Origin: Mycobacterium sp. 852002-51971_SCH5477799-a | Lineage (GTDB): Bacteria; Actinomycetota; Actinomycetes; Mycobacteriales; Mycobacteriaceae | Reading direction: 5' to 3' | Assembly (NCBI RefSeq): GCF_001667145.1 | Contig: NZ_LZIF01000075.1 | Span: forward strand, 62,001-126,000 | DNA: 64,000 nucleotides | Shown here: in pieces, positions 44,401 to 55,836 of the stretch | Numbering within the stretch: position 1 is the first letter of the stretch | Layout: every line of letters begins with the position of its first letter | Notes under the pieces: generated by a model | Told to the model about the DNA's origin: nothing | The model's database searches: none | Seen by the model: the letters and a program-made list of their open reading frames with translations, nothing else | Made by a program: the position numbers and the translations under genes

Positions 44401-44637
44401 GTGACGACGATGCGGCAGGCCGCGACCCGTGCGCTCTACGAGGGCTCGTTGGCCGACGTCGGCGACGCGAATCCGTACGCTGGCCGGTCTCTGGTCCTCG
44501 CGAAGCTATGGCAGCGCGGGTACGCCAGGAACTTGCGGGTACGGATCAACAGCGGGCCGGCGATGCAGACGTACACTCGGGCGTGCAACGGTGGGGAACG
44601 GTTACCCCGCTGCTGTGCTCGGATGCGTCCGCTGTGA
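44401..44637 (+). CDS. Small Rmf-like element protein
   Basis: 78 residues from GTG 44401. The part ALYEGSLADVGDANPYAGRSL followed by LAKLWQRGYARNL resembles short ribosome-modulation-factor-like (Rmf/CrpP) proteins found in actinobacteria and phages. The tail after MQTYTRA looks less conserved and Cys-containing. Family assignment is tentative. It lies between TerL and the TIR-like gene. Confidence 0.5.
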   Translation: MTTMRQAATRALYEGSLADVGDANPYAGRSLVLAKLWQRGYARNLRVRINSGPAMQTYTRACNGGERLPRCCARMRPL

Positions 44638-44650
44638 CAAGCTGACCTCC

Positions 44651-45448
44651 GTGGCTCCCAGCAAGGCTCGCAAGATCGAGCTCCTCGAAAAGCAGATTGC
44701 CGCGGCCAAGGACGGCGATCCAGACGACTTCAGCGAGTGGAGAACCACGACGGAGACTGTGTTGCGCCACACCGTCGGCGAGGGAAGCACGGCTCTTGCC
44801 GAGTTCCGCGAAAATAGGTACTCGCTGGGCGCGTTCTCAATCGGCCCTGGTGGCACACCGCAAAGTGAATTCGACGCAGCCAGACGCCGCGGAATTCAGC
44901 GCGGTATTGGATACCTCCGCGCTGCGATCGCGGAAGTCGAATTGCAGGATGACGACGCACCGGAGACACCGCTTGAGGTCGCGGAGAGCGAGCCCGGAGT
45001 CAAAACCGAGATATTCATAGTCCACGGCAGGAACAGCGAGCGGAAGGAGACCGTCGCGCGCTTCGTCCGCAATCTCACGAACATCGAGCCAATCATCCTC
45101 CATGAACAGGTCAGCGGCGGATCGACCATATTGGAGAAACTCGAAAAGTACGCTGCGACAGCAGGTTTCGCGATCATTCTCGCCACCGGCGACGACGTCG
45201 GGCGCGCAGCGACCGACGCGGATGACCGGCCACGCGCGCGACAAAACGTCGTCTTCGAGATGGGCTACTTCTTCGCCCTCCTTGGCCGCGATCGAGTGGT
45301 GATGCTCTATGACGATGGCGTCGAGACACCATCGGACCTCGACGGCCTTGTCTACGTCGAGGTCGACGCCCGCGGCGCTTGGAAGATCGACCTCACGCGC
45401 GAAATCGAAGCCGCCGGGTTCACGGTTGACCGGACCGCGCTGAGGTAG
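44651..45448 (+). CDS. TIR-like nucleotide-binding protein (candidate NADase effector)
   Basis: 265 residues from GTG 44651. N-terminal helical part (residues 1-115), then a TIR-like domain (about 119-245): EIFIVHGRNSERKETVARFV, LHEQVSGGSTILEKLEKYA, FAIILATGDDVGR, RQNVVFEMGYFFALLGRDRVVMLY. This is the 'predicted nucleotide-binding / CAP12-like' TIR family (PF10137), whose members include CBASS effectors that degrade NAD+. Glu203 in the VFEMGYF segment is the likely catalytic residue. No cyclase is nearby, so it may act alone or respond to a host signal. It sits at the cargo end of the element. Confidence 0.85.
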   Translation: MAPSKARKIELLEKQIAAAKDGDPDDFSEWRTTTETVLRHTVGEGSTALAEFRENRYSLGAFSIGPGGTPQSEFDAARRRGIQRGIGYLRAAIAEVELQDDDAPETPLEVAESEPGVKTEIFIVHGRNSERKETVARFVRNLTNIEPIILHEQVSGGSTILEKLEKYAATAGFAIILATGDDVGRAATDADDRPRARQNVVFEMGYFFALLGRDRVVMLYDDGVETPSDLDGLVYVEVDARGAWKIDLTREIEAAGFTVDRTALR

Positions 45449-45465
45449 TCGCCAGGCCAGGCCAC

Positions 45466-45784
45466 TTAGAGCGTGCCCGCTTCCATCGCGGCTCGTATCT
45501 CGTCGTTGTCGACCGCTGTATATAGCTCGGTGGTCGCGACGCTGGCATGTCCGAGCATCGTTTGCACCGCGTAGGTTGCGGGATGATCCGGCGGCACGCG
45601 CTCTGGTAGCGAATCGGTGTCGCAGCGGTGCGTCCAAGTGGTCGGGTAGTGCCGCGGCCATCAGCTTGCCGGCCAACCGCGGCGACAGGTGACCATCCTC
45701 GTCGCCGGGAAACAGACAGCCGTCGATGAACAGGGCGGGCACCCGAACGCTGTTGATCTCGCGATTGAACGCGGCGACTCGCCA
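45466..45784 (-). pseudogene. Tyrosine recombinase C-terminal remnant (frameshifted)
   Basis: On the minus strand one frame reads FIDGCLFPGDEDGHLSPRLA and then ALPDHLDAPLRHRFATRARA, the H/R box of a XerC/phage-type recombinase. Another frame then gives YAVQTMLGHASVATTELYTA with the catalytic tyrosine, ending IRAAMEAGTL and TAA at 45466. At least one frameshift separates the boxes, and the N-terminal domain is absent. It is inside the serine-integrase element, so it is either an older integrase trapped there or part of acquired cargo. Confidence 0.82.
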
Positions 45785-45852
45785 AACGGAAGACAACCGC
45801 GCAGCTACCGTAAAGGTTCCCGGTGCCGCTAACACCTGCGTAATGGGTGGCG

Positions 45853-46206
45853 TCAACTCCGACTCAGGTACGTCGTATGCGTTCCGTCGGGTGCCGGACT
45901 TAATACGGCGCCAGATCGACCTTTGCGCGTCGGGTGATCGGCGTCTACCAGCTTTTGAGCAATCACGGCCACAGGGGTGTTCGACCTCTGCGAAAGCTTC
46001 ACCAGCAGATCGAATGCTGCCATCGCGTCGACATGGAAACGCTCCATCACCATGCCCTTGGCCTGCCCAATGATGTCGCGCGTTTCCAGAGCACGGCGCA
46101 GCTGCTCAACCTCTTGAGCCAAAGCCTGTACCTTCGCAGCTAGCGCAGACGGTTCGTCCACGCCCAGACGAGTGGCTTCGACAACCGGCAAGTTACTGTC
46201 CAACAT
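45853..46206 (-). CDS. Stand-alone ANTAR RNA-binding protein
   Basis: 117 residues. A short coiled-coil (LAAKVQALAQEVEQLRRAL) leads into a canonical ANTAR domain (about 45-100: ETRDIIGQAKGMVMERFHVD then AFDLLVKLSQRSNTPVAVI). There is no receiver or GAF domain, so it is probably constitutive or dimerises through the coiled coil. ATG at 46206 follows GAGGTG. It lies in reverse to the rest of the element, near its right end. ANTAR proteins antiterminate by binding RNA hairpins, so it may compete with PdtaR or rewire host transcripts. Confidence 0.88.
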   Translation of the reverse strand: MLDSNLPVVEATRLGVDEPSALAAKVQALAQEVEQLRRALETRDIIGQAKGMVMERFHVDAMAAFDLLVKLSQRSNTPVAVIAQKLVDADHPTRKGRSGAVLSPAPDGTHTTYLSRS

Positions 46207-46377
46207 GGAAAGCACCTCGTCAGATCACAAAGTCGTGTTCCCGGCTAGCGACTTGGATCGGGGCCCGGTTCGATCCAAAGTCATCTATAGAGAGGAATAC
46301 CCGATCTAGCCGCAGTTGTCATCGACAATTCCCGGCTTTCCTCTGAAGGCAGCGCCAGGCAGACGCGAAAAGTCGGA

Positions 46378-46440
46378 CATATGTCGCTACCAGCGCAAAT
46401 GCCGGAATCAGGCATATGTGGCGACGCGCGCATATGTCGG
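46378..46440. repeat. Three CATATGT motifs near the element's right end
   Basis: CATATGTCG at 46378, CATATGTGG at 46413 and CATATGTCG at 46431, the first inside the palindrome GACATATGTC. They lie in the 258-base gap between the ANTAR gene (start 46206) and the chimeric MBL gene (stop 46465). Possible protein-binding sites; no known motif was matched. Confidence 0.5.
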
Positions 46441-46464
46441 CGCGAGATAACCCCCGCGCGGTGA

Positions 46465-47142
46465 TTACCAGCCGCGCTCGCGCCACTCCGCGAGGTGCGG
46501 CCGCTCGGCGCCCAGCGTCGTATCGTCGCCGTGGCCGGGGTAGACGACCGTGGCGTCGTCGAAGCGGCCAAAGACCTTCGTTTCGAGACCGCTCATCAGC
46601 GAGTCGAACTCCTCCGGGCGTGTTGTACGTCCAGGACCTCCGGGGAACAGGCAGTCGCCGGTGAACAACTGCGTGACCCCGCCGGTCGCGGGGCCGTCGA
46701 GGGCCAGTGCGATCGATCCCGGGGTGTGCCCGCGCAGGTGGATGACGTCGAACGTCAGCTCGCCGATCCGCACCGTGTCACCGCCGGCCAGCAAACGGTC
46801 CGGCTTGACCGGCAGTGGGTCCGCGTCGATCTCGTGGGCGGCGGTCGGCACCCCGGTGGCGGCCGCCACCGCCTCCAGCGCCTGCCAGTGATCGAAGTGC
46901 TGATGGCTGGTCACGATCAGCGACACCTTCGGCGCGTTCTGCCGGATCAGGTCGATCAGCACGTCCGCGTCGTTGGCGGCGTCGATCAGCAGTGTTTCGC
47001 CCGTAGCGGAACAAGTGACCAGATAGGCGTTGTTGTCCATGGGGCCCACCGACACCTTTAGGATCGTGGCGCCGGGTAGGGTCCGGCGGGCCGCGGCACC
47101 GGGGTCAACGTGTCCGGTGTAGTTGTCGTCCACTGCAGTCAT
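46465..47142 (-). CDS. MBL-fold (glyoxalase II-like) hydrolase, chimeric
   Basis: 225 residues, Rv1637c position. Metal site motifs are complete: SHQHFDHW, IHLRGHTPGS, TGDCLFPGG and PGHGDD. The first three quarters are typical of the host gene. From FPGG on, the tail (PGRTTRPEEFDSLMSGLETKV to HLAEWRERGW) differs from the displaced original tail at 36.2 kb, although both are functional versions of the same segment. The junction is at the inferred right attachment core. The enzyme is thus restored by element DNA. It is transcribed away from uvrA. Confidence 0.92.
   Translation of the reverse strand: MTAVDDNYTGHVDPGAAARRTLPGATILKVSVGPMDNNAYLVTCSATGETLLIDAANDADVLIDLIRQNAPKVSLIVTSHQHFDHWQALEAVAAATGVPTAAHEIDADPLPVKPDRLLAGGDTVRIGELTFDVIHLRGHTPGSIALALDGPATGGVTQLFTGDCLFPGGPGRTTRPEEFDSLMSGLETKVFGRFDDATVVYPGHGDDTTLGAERPHLAEWRERGW
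46636..46649. other. Right attachment-site core (inferred)
   Basis: ACCtCCgGGGAACA, matching the left core at 36376-36389 at 12 of 14 bases. It encodes the FPGG residues of the chimeric MBL hydrolase and marks where protein similarity to the host tail ends. Confidence 0.6.
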
Positions 47143-47341
47143 GTGCGCTACTCCTCGATCCCGCCTGGCGCCGTCCGAGCCGGGAGCGGGTCGTCGGCGC
47201 CACTCACTGGCGGCCACGTTACTGGTCGCGCGTCGCTTGTCGGTATGGGCACATAGCATGGATTGCGCCGCGCGCAATTCCGGTTCGGATTCCGCATTGC
47301 GGCTACGAGAAGTCGTCAGATAGTTCCTGAGAGGGGCAGCG

Positions 47342-50257
<2,916 letters not shown>

Positions 50258-50264
50258 GCCCGCT

Positions 50265-50513
50265 TCAACCCTCCTCGGGCCGCATCGACTCCCGGATCTG
50301 GGCCAGCCGCTCGGCCGCCGCGCGCCGGCGTTCCTCGTACCGCTCGTCGACCGATCGGCCCTCGGGTGACTCCGCGCCGAGTTCGGCGGCGCCCTGGGCG
50401 GTCGCGTAGCGGGCCTCGATCTGGTCGCGCACCGACTCGAAGGTAGGCACACCGGCGTCGTCGTATTCCGGGCCGGGCCCCGCGGAGCCGGGAGCGGATT
50501 TTTCGTCGGGCAT
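50265..50513 (-). CDS. Small conserved mycobacterial protein
   Basis: 82 residues, MPDEKSAPGSAGPGPEYDD followed by a charged helix (RDQIEARYATAQGAAELG; YEERRRAAAERLAQIRESM). Coiled-coil character, no known domain. It is convergent with uvrA, and its stop lies 8 bases from the uvrA stop. Corresponds in place to Rv1638A of M. tuberculosis, function unknown. Confidence 0.75.
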   Translation of the reverse strand: MPDEKSAPGSAGPGPEYDDAGVPTFESVRDQIEARYATAQGAAELGAESPEGRSVDERYEERRRAAAERLAQIRESMRPEEG

Positions 50514-50522
50514 GCCGTCACG

Positions 50523-50948
50523 CTAGCGCGATTGGCGGTCCAGATACCGAACCATCTGTTGCCAGTACACCAGCGTCAGCGCCATCTGTACCGCGATGGC
50601 GATCAGCGCCGGCCGCAGCCGGTGCCGACGCGCGGCGACTAGCGCTCCCAGCGCGGCCGCCGACGAGGCTGCGCTGACCGCCATCGCCGCGTCGCGGGGC
50701 CGCCGGCTGATCCACAGCTCCTCGCCCAGCATCGCGCGCGTCGACCATGCCCGGTGATGCGCGGGCTTCCCGAAAACCACGGGATTCAGGGTCAGCCACA
50801 GGGCAATCCACCCGGCATGCGCCCATTGCCGCGTCCAGATCGGGACCAGGATCAGCGGTGTGCTCGCCCATCGGGTCCATGCGCTGCACGGATGGCAGTG
50901 CCGAGCGAAGACGGCACGCCGAATGCGCGCGAGGGACAACGCGGGCAC
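50523..50948 (-). CDS. DUF6653-like small membrane protein
   Basis: 141 residues with hydrophobic stretches around PLILVPIWTRQWAHAGWIAL and a C-terminal pair (LRPALIAIAVQMALTLVYW). The WTRQWAHAGWIALWLTLNPVVF and RAMLGEELW text is characteristic of a small actinobacterial membrane family. The GTG overlaps the esterase stop by one base, so it is cotranscribed with the esterase upstream. Confidence 0.75.
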   Translation of the reverse strand: MPALSLARIRRAVFARHCHPCSAWTRWASTPLILVPIWTRQWAHAGWIALWLTLNPVVFGKPAHHRAWSTRAMLGEELWISRRPRDAAMAVSAASSAAALGALVAARRHRLRPALIAIAVQMALTLVYWQQMVRYLDRQSR

Positions 50949-52426
50949 TATCGGGTGTTGGAGTGCTCGGCTGGGACGACCACAGGGGTGCCGGCCGCGG
51001 GCGCGGAGGCGGCGGGCAGTGGCGTCCGCGGGATCCCCGGAGTGCCCAGCTCGCCGGCGAGCCAGGGCAGCGAAGCCGCGAACACGCGGTCCGCGAACGG
51101 CCAGTCGTGTTTGCCTGGCTGCGGCACCACCGCGCAGTCGATTCCGTTGGAGCGGCCGAGCGCACAGAGCGAATAGGCCGCCGCCGTCTGATTGCCCGGA
51201 TTGACGGCCGCGTCGCGTCCGGCGACGCGGATGGCGCCGCTGTCGGTGAGCTGGGGGTCGCGCCGTGGGGCCGGCGGGCCGTCAGAGGAAATCGCGAACC
51301 AGCCGGCCACGTCGCGGTACGGCCCGTGCCGGTTGATCACCGTGGTCGGATCGAAAGCCGCCCAGGCCTCGGCGTTTCCGCCGAACAGCCTGGCGATGGT
51401 TTGGGCCTTGTTGCCGGCGTTGGGGAAGAAATCGCCGGCGACGTCGACGAATGCGCTGAACATATCGGGGTGCATGACGGTCAGATCCACCGCGCAGGTC
51501 CCGCCCATCGACCAGCCGGCGACGCCCCAATTGGTCCGGCTCGGACTGACGCCGAAAGTCGAAATCATGAACGGCACAACGTCTTTGGTCAAATGGTCGG
51601 CCGCGTTGCCGCGAACCCCGTTGACGCACTCGGTGTCGTTGTTGAACGCGCCGCCGGAATCGACGAACACCAGCACCGGCGCCTTGCCGTCGTGCGCGGC
51701 CGCGAAGTCGTCGATCGTCTTGACCGCGTTGCCCGCGCGCGTCCAGTCCGCCGGCGTGTTGAACTGCCCGCCGATCATCATCACGGTCGGCAGCGGTGGA
51801 GGCGGGGTACGGGCGAACCACTCGGGCGGCAGGTAGACCAGCTCGCCCCTGTGTTTGAAGTGCGATCCGTCCGAGGGGATCGCCACTGGCACCACGGTGC
51901 CGTGCGGTGGCCGAGTCCCCTTGGCGGCCATGGCGGTAACCGTGGCCTGATCGGTCTGATCGGGCAGCGGGCCCGACGTCAGCTGACTCCACGCCGACTG
52001 GACGGTGGGGAAGTAGCCCACCCAGAGGTTGAGCATCAGCGACGTGCTGAGCAGGCATAGGGGCACTGCCAGCACCGCGGCGCCACGCCGCCAGCGGCGC
52101 GCGGTGCGCCAGCCCAGGGCCAGTACCGCCGCCGCCATGCCCGTCAGCGCGATCCAGATCCACAGCGCCGCCGGGGCGGGGTCATCGGAAAGACCGCGGT
52201 CGACGATGTACCAGTGCGTCAGGTAGGCCGCGACCCCGCCGGCCAGCGCGGCCGCCGGCATCCACACCGTGCGCCAGCGGCGCGACCGCCAGCCGACCGC
52301 CGACGTCAGCACCACCGCGGCGAGCACCTGGATCGTCGTCGGCACCCAGCCGTGCATCAGCGAGGTGTGGCTACTTGCCAGGAACTGCGCGGGCGCGCTG
52401 TCCGTCGGGTCTGTCACGTGCTTCAT
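50948..52426 (-). CDS. Membrane-anchored alpha/beta-hydrolase esterase (Rv1639c-like)
   Basis: 492 residues. Four N-terminal helices (about 25-150) anchor an external antigen-85/esterase-D-type hydrolase. The nucleophile elbow is GVAGWSMGGTCAVDL, the oxyanion region VMMIGGQFNTPADW, and the C-terminal catalytic His lies in QPGKHDWPFADRVF. Mycolyl- or other acyl-transfer is conceivable, but the substrate is unknown. It is followed by the small membrane protein gene with a one-base overlap. Confidence 0.85.
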   Translation of the reverse strand: MKHVTDPTDSAPAQFLASSHTSLMHGWVPTTIQVLAAVVLTSAVGWRSRRWRTVWMPAAALAGGVAAYLTHWYIVDRGLSDDPAPAALWIWIALTGMAAAVLALGWRTARRWRRGAAVLAVPLCLLSTSLMLNLWVGYFPTVQSAWSQLTSGPLPDQTDQATVTAMAAKGTRPPHGTVVPVAIPSDGSHFKHRGELVYLPPEWFARTPPPPLPTVMMIGGQFNTPADWTRAGNAVKTIDDFAAAHDGKAPVLVFVDSGGAFNNDTECVNGVRGNAADHLTKDVVPFMISTFGVSPSRTNWGVAGWSMGGTCAVDLTVMHPDMFSAFVDVAGDFFPNAGNKAQTIARLFGGNAEAWAAFDPTTVINRHGPYRDVAGWFAISSDGPPAPRRDPQLTDSGAIRVAGRDAAVNPGNQTAAAYSLCALGRSNGIDCAVVPQPGKHDWPFADRVFAASLPWLAGELGTPGIPRTPLPAASAPAAGTPVVVPAEHSNTR

Positions 52427-52503
52427 TGTGATCTATCGGTAACCTGCCCGGAACATATTTGCCGAATGTTCGCTTTGGGCTTTCCGGATAGTCAGGGACT
52501 CCG

Positions 52504-55500
52504 CTAATGCGGCTTGGCCAGCGGAAATGGCAGCGTTTCGCGAATGCTGCGGCCCGTTATGAGCATGACGAGCCGATCGATGCCCATCCCCAGCCCGCCG
52601 GTGGGGGGCATCGCGTATTCCATCGCCTGCAGGAAATCCTCGTCGAGCTCCATCGCCTCGGGATCGCCGCCGGCAGCTAACAGCGACTGCTCCTGCAGGC
52701 GGCGCCGCTGCTCGACGGGATCGGTGAGCTCGCTGTACGCGGTGGCCAGCTCGACACCCCACGCCACCAGGTCCCACCGCTCGGCGACGCCCGGCTCAGT
52801 GCGGTGCGGCCGCGTCAGCGGGGACACCGATGTCGGGAAGTCGATGTAAAACGTCGGCTCCTCGGTCCGGTCCTCCACCAGGTGTTCGTACAGTTCCAGC
52901 ACCACCGCGCCGGCATCCCATTGCGCCCGATAGGGGACGTGCGCGGCATCGGAGAGCTTGCGCAGGGCGGACAGTGACGTGGTCGGGTCGATGCGCTCGC
53001 CGAGGGCTTCGGACAGGGCGTCATGGACGGTCTTGACCGCCCACACCCCGGAGACGTCGACCGGTTCCAGCCGCCCGTCGTTGCCGTGCCGCATCACCAC
53101 CTGCTCGCCGTGCGCGGCCTGGGCGGCGTTCTGGATGAGCTCGCGGCATCCGTCGATCCACACCTTGTAGTCGGCGTGGGCCTGGTAGGCCTCCAGCAGG
53201 GTGAATTCCGGGTTGTGGCTGAAGTCGACACCCTCGTTGCGGAAGGCTCGCCCCAACTCGAAGACTCGCTCCACGCCGCCGACGCACAGCCGCTTCAGGT
53301 AGAGCTCCGGCGCGATGCGCAGGAACAGGTCCAGGTCGTAGGTGTTGATGTGCGTGACGAAGGGCCGGGCGGTGGCCCCGCCGTGGATCTGCTGCAGGAT
53401 CGGGGTCTCGACCTCGATGAAGTCCTTGGCGAACAGTGTCTGCCTGACCGAACGCAACACCTCGCTGCGCGACTTGATCAACTCACGCGACTCGGGATTG
53501 ACCGCCAGGTCGACGTAGCGGGTCCGCACCCGCGCCTCCGGGTCGGTCAGCCCCTTCCACTTGTTCGGCAACGGCCGCAGGCACTTACCGATCATCCGCC
53601 AGTCGGCCACGATCAGCGAGCGGCTTCCCTTCTTGGAAAAGCCCATGTGCCCGGACACCTCGACCAGGTCGCCCAGGTCGATGGCGGCGGTGAAGTCGGC
53701 GGTCCGTCCGCGCTGCAGCCGCGAATTGTCCAGCAGCACTTGCATTTCCCCCGACCAGTCACGCAGCTGGGCGAAGAGCACCCCGCCGTAGTCGCGGATC
53801 CGCAAGATCCTGCCCGAGACGGTGACGTCGTCGTGGTCGTCCGCGTCGAGCGCGTTGACGACGGTGTGGCTGGGCGGGGCGCCGACCGGATACGCGTCAA
53901 CCCCCTCGCGCTGCAATATCTTGAGCTTGGCTAGCCGCACTCGAACCTGTTCGGGCAGGCGGGATCTGGATTCCTCCTCGTCGGCGGATTCGCGGCGCTC
54001 CCGCAGCCCGCTGACGTCCGGGGCGCTGCCGTCGTGATGCAGGAGCCCGGATTCCGCCAGCCGCGGCGGGACGGCGGGGTAATGGCCGGTGTGCGTCTTG
54101 CGCCGGCCGAACGGCAACACCAGGAATCCCTCCGCGAGGGCCGAAGCGACGCCGACCCGCGGGATCAGGCGGGCGTCCTCGTAGCAGGCGTAGCGCGGCA
54201 CCCATTCCGGTTGGTACTTCATGTTCGAGCGGTACAGGGTCTCCAGCTGCCACCACCGCGAGAAGAAGAGCAACAGTCCTCGCCACAACCGGGCGACGGG
54301 ACCGGCGCCGAGCTGAGCGCCCTGCTCGAACGCCGAGCGGAACATCGCGAAGTTCAGTGAAATGCGAGTGATACCAAGGGCTTCCGCGTTGAGTGCCAGG
54401 TCGCTGACCATCAGCTCGATGGTGCCGTTGGGGGACTGCGGCGAACGGCGCATCAAGTCCAGGGAAACGCCGGTGGTGCCCCACGGCACCAGTGACAGCA
54501 TCGCCGCGACGTTGCCGTCGCGGTCCAGCGCTTCGACCAGCAGGCAGTCCCCGTCGGCGGGATCGCCGAGCCGGCCCAGCGCCATGGAGAAGCCACGCTC
54601 GGTCTGGGTGTCCCGCCAGGCGTCCGCGCGGGAGATGGTGTCGGCCATCGCGTCGGCGGTGATGTCGCGGTGTCGCCGGATCCGCACGGTCAACCCGGCC
54701 CGACGGGCGCGGGTCACCGCCTGACGCACCCCGCGCATGTCGGGGCCGGACAGCTTGAAGTCGGAGGTCCGCAGGATGGCTTCGTCGCCGAGCTCGAGCG
54801 CGTTCAGGCCGCCTTCACGAAACGCCCGCGCCCCCTGGGTGCTGGCGCCCATCACGCCGGGCGCCCAGCCGTAGCTCTGGCACAGACCCAGCCAGGCGTC
54901 GATGGCCTGCGGCCAGGCCCTGGGATCGCCGATCGGGTCGCCGCTGGCCAGGCAGACGCCGATCTCGACCCGGTAGGTGATGGCGGCGCGCCCGCTCTGG
55001 GCGAAGACCACCGACTTGTCGCGACGGGTGGCGAAGTAGCCCAGCGAGTCGTTCTTGCCGTACAGCTCGAGCAGCCCGCGGATCGCCGATTCGTCCTCCC
55101 CGGTCAGCGCGTTCTCCGCGCGCTGGGATTGGAAGAGCACGATCGTCGCCACGATCAGCGCCAGCGCACCGAACAGCCCGAAGATCGCGTTGAGGAACAC
55201 ATGCGGGCGTCCGGTGAACAGGTCCGGATCCGCCAGCGCGAACCCGACCACGCGGTTGGCCACATAGGGTAGGCGGTCCTGGCGGGCCAGCGTCCCGGGA
55301 AACAACTCGACCAGACCCCAGGACAGCAGGATCCCCACCACGTCACCGGCGACCAGCACCGCGGCGGCCTTGACCAGTGCGCCCTTGCGGACCTTGGCCC
55401 AGAACTCGCGGTAGGCCAGCACCAGCAGGACGATCGCCACGACATGTACGGCGAAGCCGAGATTCTCGCCGAAGATCTCGGCGGCGGTGTTGTCGCCCGC

Positions 55501-55836
55501 GGCGATGTCCGCGGCGTTGAGCGCCGCGGCCAGAATCATGTTGGCCAGCAACAGCAGCCAGGCGATGCGCTTGCGCGCGGTCAGGGCCGCGGCCAGCAGG
55601 GCCAGAATGAACGACCACGCGATGCTGGTGTCCGGGAAGTTGAACAGATAGTCGTTGATGAACTCGCGCGGGACTTTGATCAAGTACCTGATCAGCGGGG
55701 ACACGCTCCCGAGCAGTGACACCGTGGCGATGACGCCCACGGTCCAGCCGGCCGCCGCCGGCACCCAGCGGAACCGCGAGTCGGACCGACCGCCGCGTCC
55801 CACACGCGGCCCCGAACGAGGAGATGCGAGAGTCAC
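52504..55836 (-). CDS. lysX: LysX, bifunctional lysyl-tRNA synthetase and lysyl-phosphatidylglycerol synthase
   Basis: 1110 residues. An N-terminal membrane domain (about six helices to residue 240) and a DUF2156/MprF-like transferase domain (about 260-590; [25 protein letters not shown]) are fused to a full class II LysRS (OB-fold near 640-740; [30 protein letters not shown] at the C-terminus). In M. tuberculosis LysX adds lysine to phosphatidylglycerol, giving resistance to cationic peptides. GTG start. It is divergent from infC. Confidence 0.96.
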   Translation of the reverse strand: MTLASPRSGPRVGRGGRSDSRFRWVPAAAGWTVGVIATVSLLGSVSPLIRYLIKVPREFINDYLFNFPDTSIAWSFILALLAAALTARKRIAWLLLLANMILAAALNAADIAAGDNTAAEIFGENLGFAVHVVAIVLLVLAYREFWAKVRKGALVKAAAVLVAGDVVGILLSWGLVELFPGTLARQDRLPYVANRVVGFALADPDLFTGRPHVFLNAIFGLFGALALIVATIVLFQSQRAENALTGEDESAIRGLLELYGKNDSLGYFATRRDKSVVFAQSGRAAITYRVEIGVCLASGDPIGDPRAWPQAIDAWLGLCQSYGWAPGVMGASTQGARAFREGGLNALELGDEAILRTSDFKLSGPDMRGVRQAVTRARRAGLTVRIRRHRDITADAMADTISRADAWRDTQTERGFSMALGRLGDPADGDCLLVEALDRDGNVAAMLSLVPWGTTGVSLDLMRRSPQSPNGTIELMVSDLALNAEALGITRISLNFAMFRSAFEQGAQLGAGPVARLWRGLLLFFSRWWQLETLYRSNMKYQPEWVPRYACYEDARLIPRVGVASALAEGFLVLPFGRRKTHTGHYPAVPPRLAESGLLHHDGSAPDVSGLRERRESADEEESRSRLPEQVRVRLAKLKILQREGVDAYPVGAPPSHTVVNALDADDHDDVTVSGRILRIRDYGGVLFAQLRDWSGEMQVLLDNSRLQRGRTADFTAAIDLGDLVEVSGHMGFSKKGSRSLIVADWRMIGKCLRPLPNKWKGLTDPEARVRTRYVDLAVNPESRELIKSRSEVLRSVRQTLFAKDFIEVETPILQQIHGGATARPFVTHINTYDLDLFLRIAPELYLKRLCVGGVERVFELGRAFRNEGVDFSHNPEFTLLEAYQAHADYKVWIDGCRELIQNAAQAAHGEQVVMRHGNDGRLEPVDVSGVWAVKTVHDALSEALGERIDPTTSLSALRKLSDAAHVPYRAQWDAGAVVLELYEHLVEDRTEEPTFYIDFPTSVSPLTRPHRTEPGVAERWDLVAWGVELATAYSELTDPVEQRRRLQEQSLLAAGGDPEAMELDEDFLQAMEYAMPPTGGLGMGIDRLVMLITGRSIRETLPFPLAKPH

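Larger units (their letters stand above)
36383..46649. mobile_element. 10.3-kb serine-integrase element (phage-satellite-like)
   Basis: A discrete insertion between the two parts of one host gene. All clear genes but the last two run rightward: integrase, small early genes, RepA-like ATPase, repeat array, WhiB-like, HTH, HNH, TerS, TerL, then cargo (Rmf-like, TIR-like). An ANTAR gene and a decayed tyrosine recombinase lie in reverse at the right end. Size and content recall the M. tuberculosis phiRv1 and phiRv2 elements, but no portal, protease or capsid gene is found. The right end carries a replacement 3' end for the disrupted host gene. Confidence 0.85.

Noticed and set aside
36383..46649. 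A complete prophage.
   Set aside because: No portal, capsid, tail, lysin or holin gene could be found; only packaging and replication genes are present.
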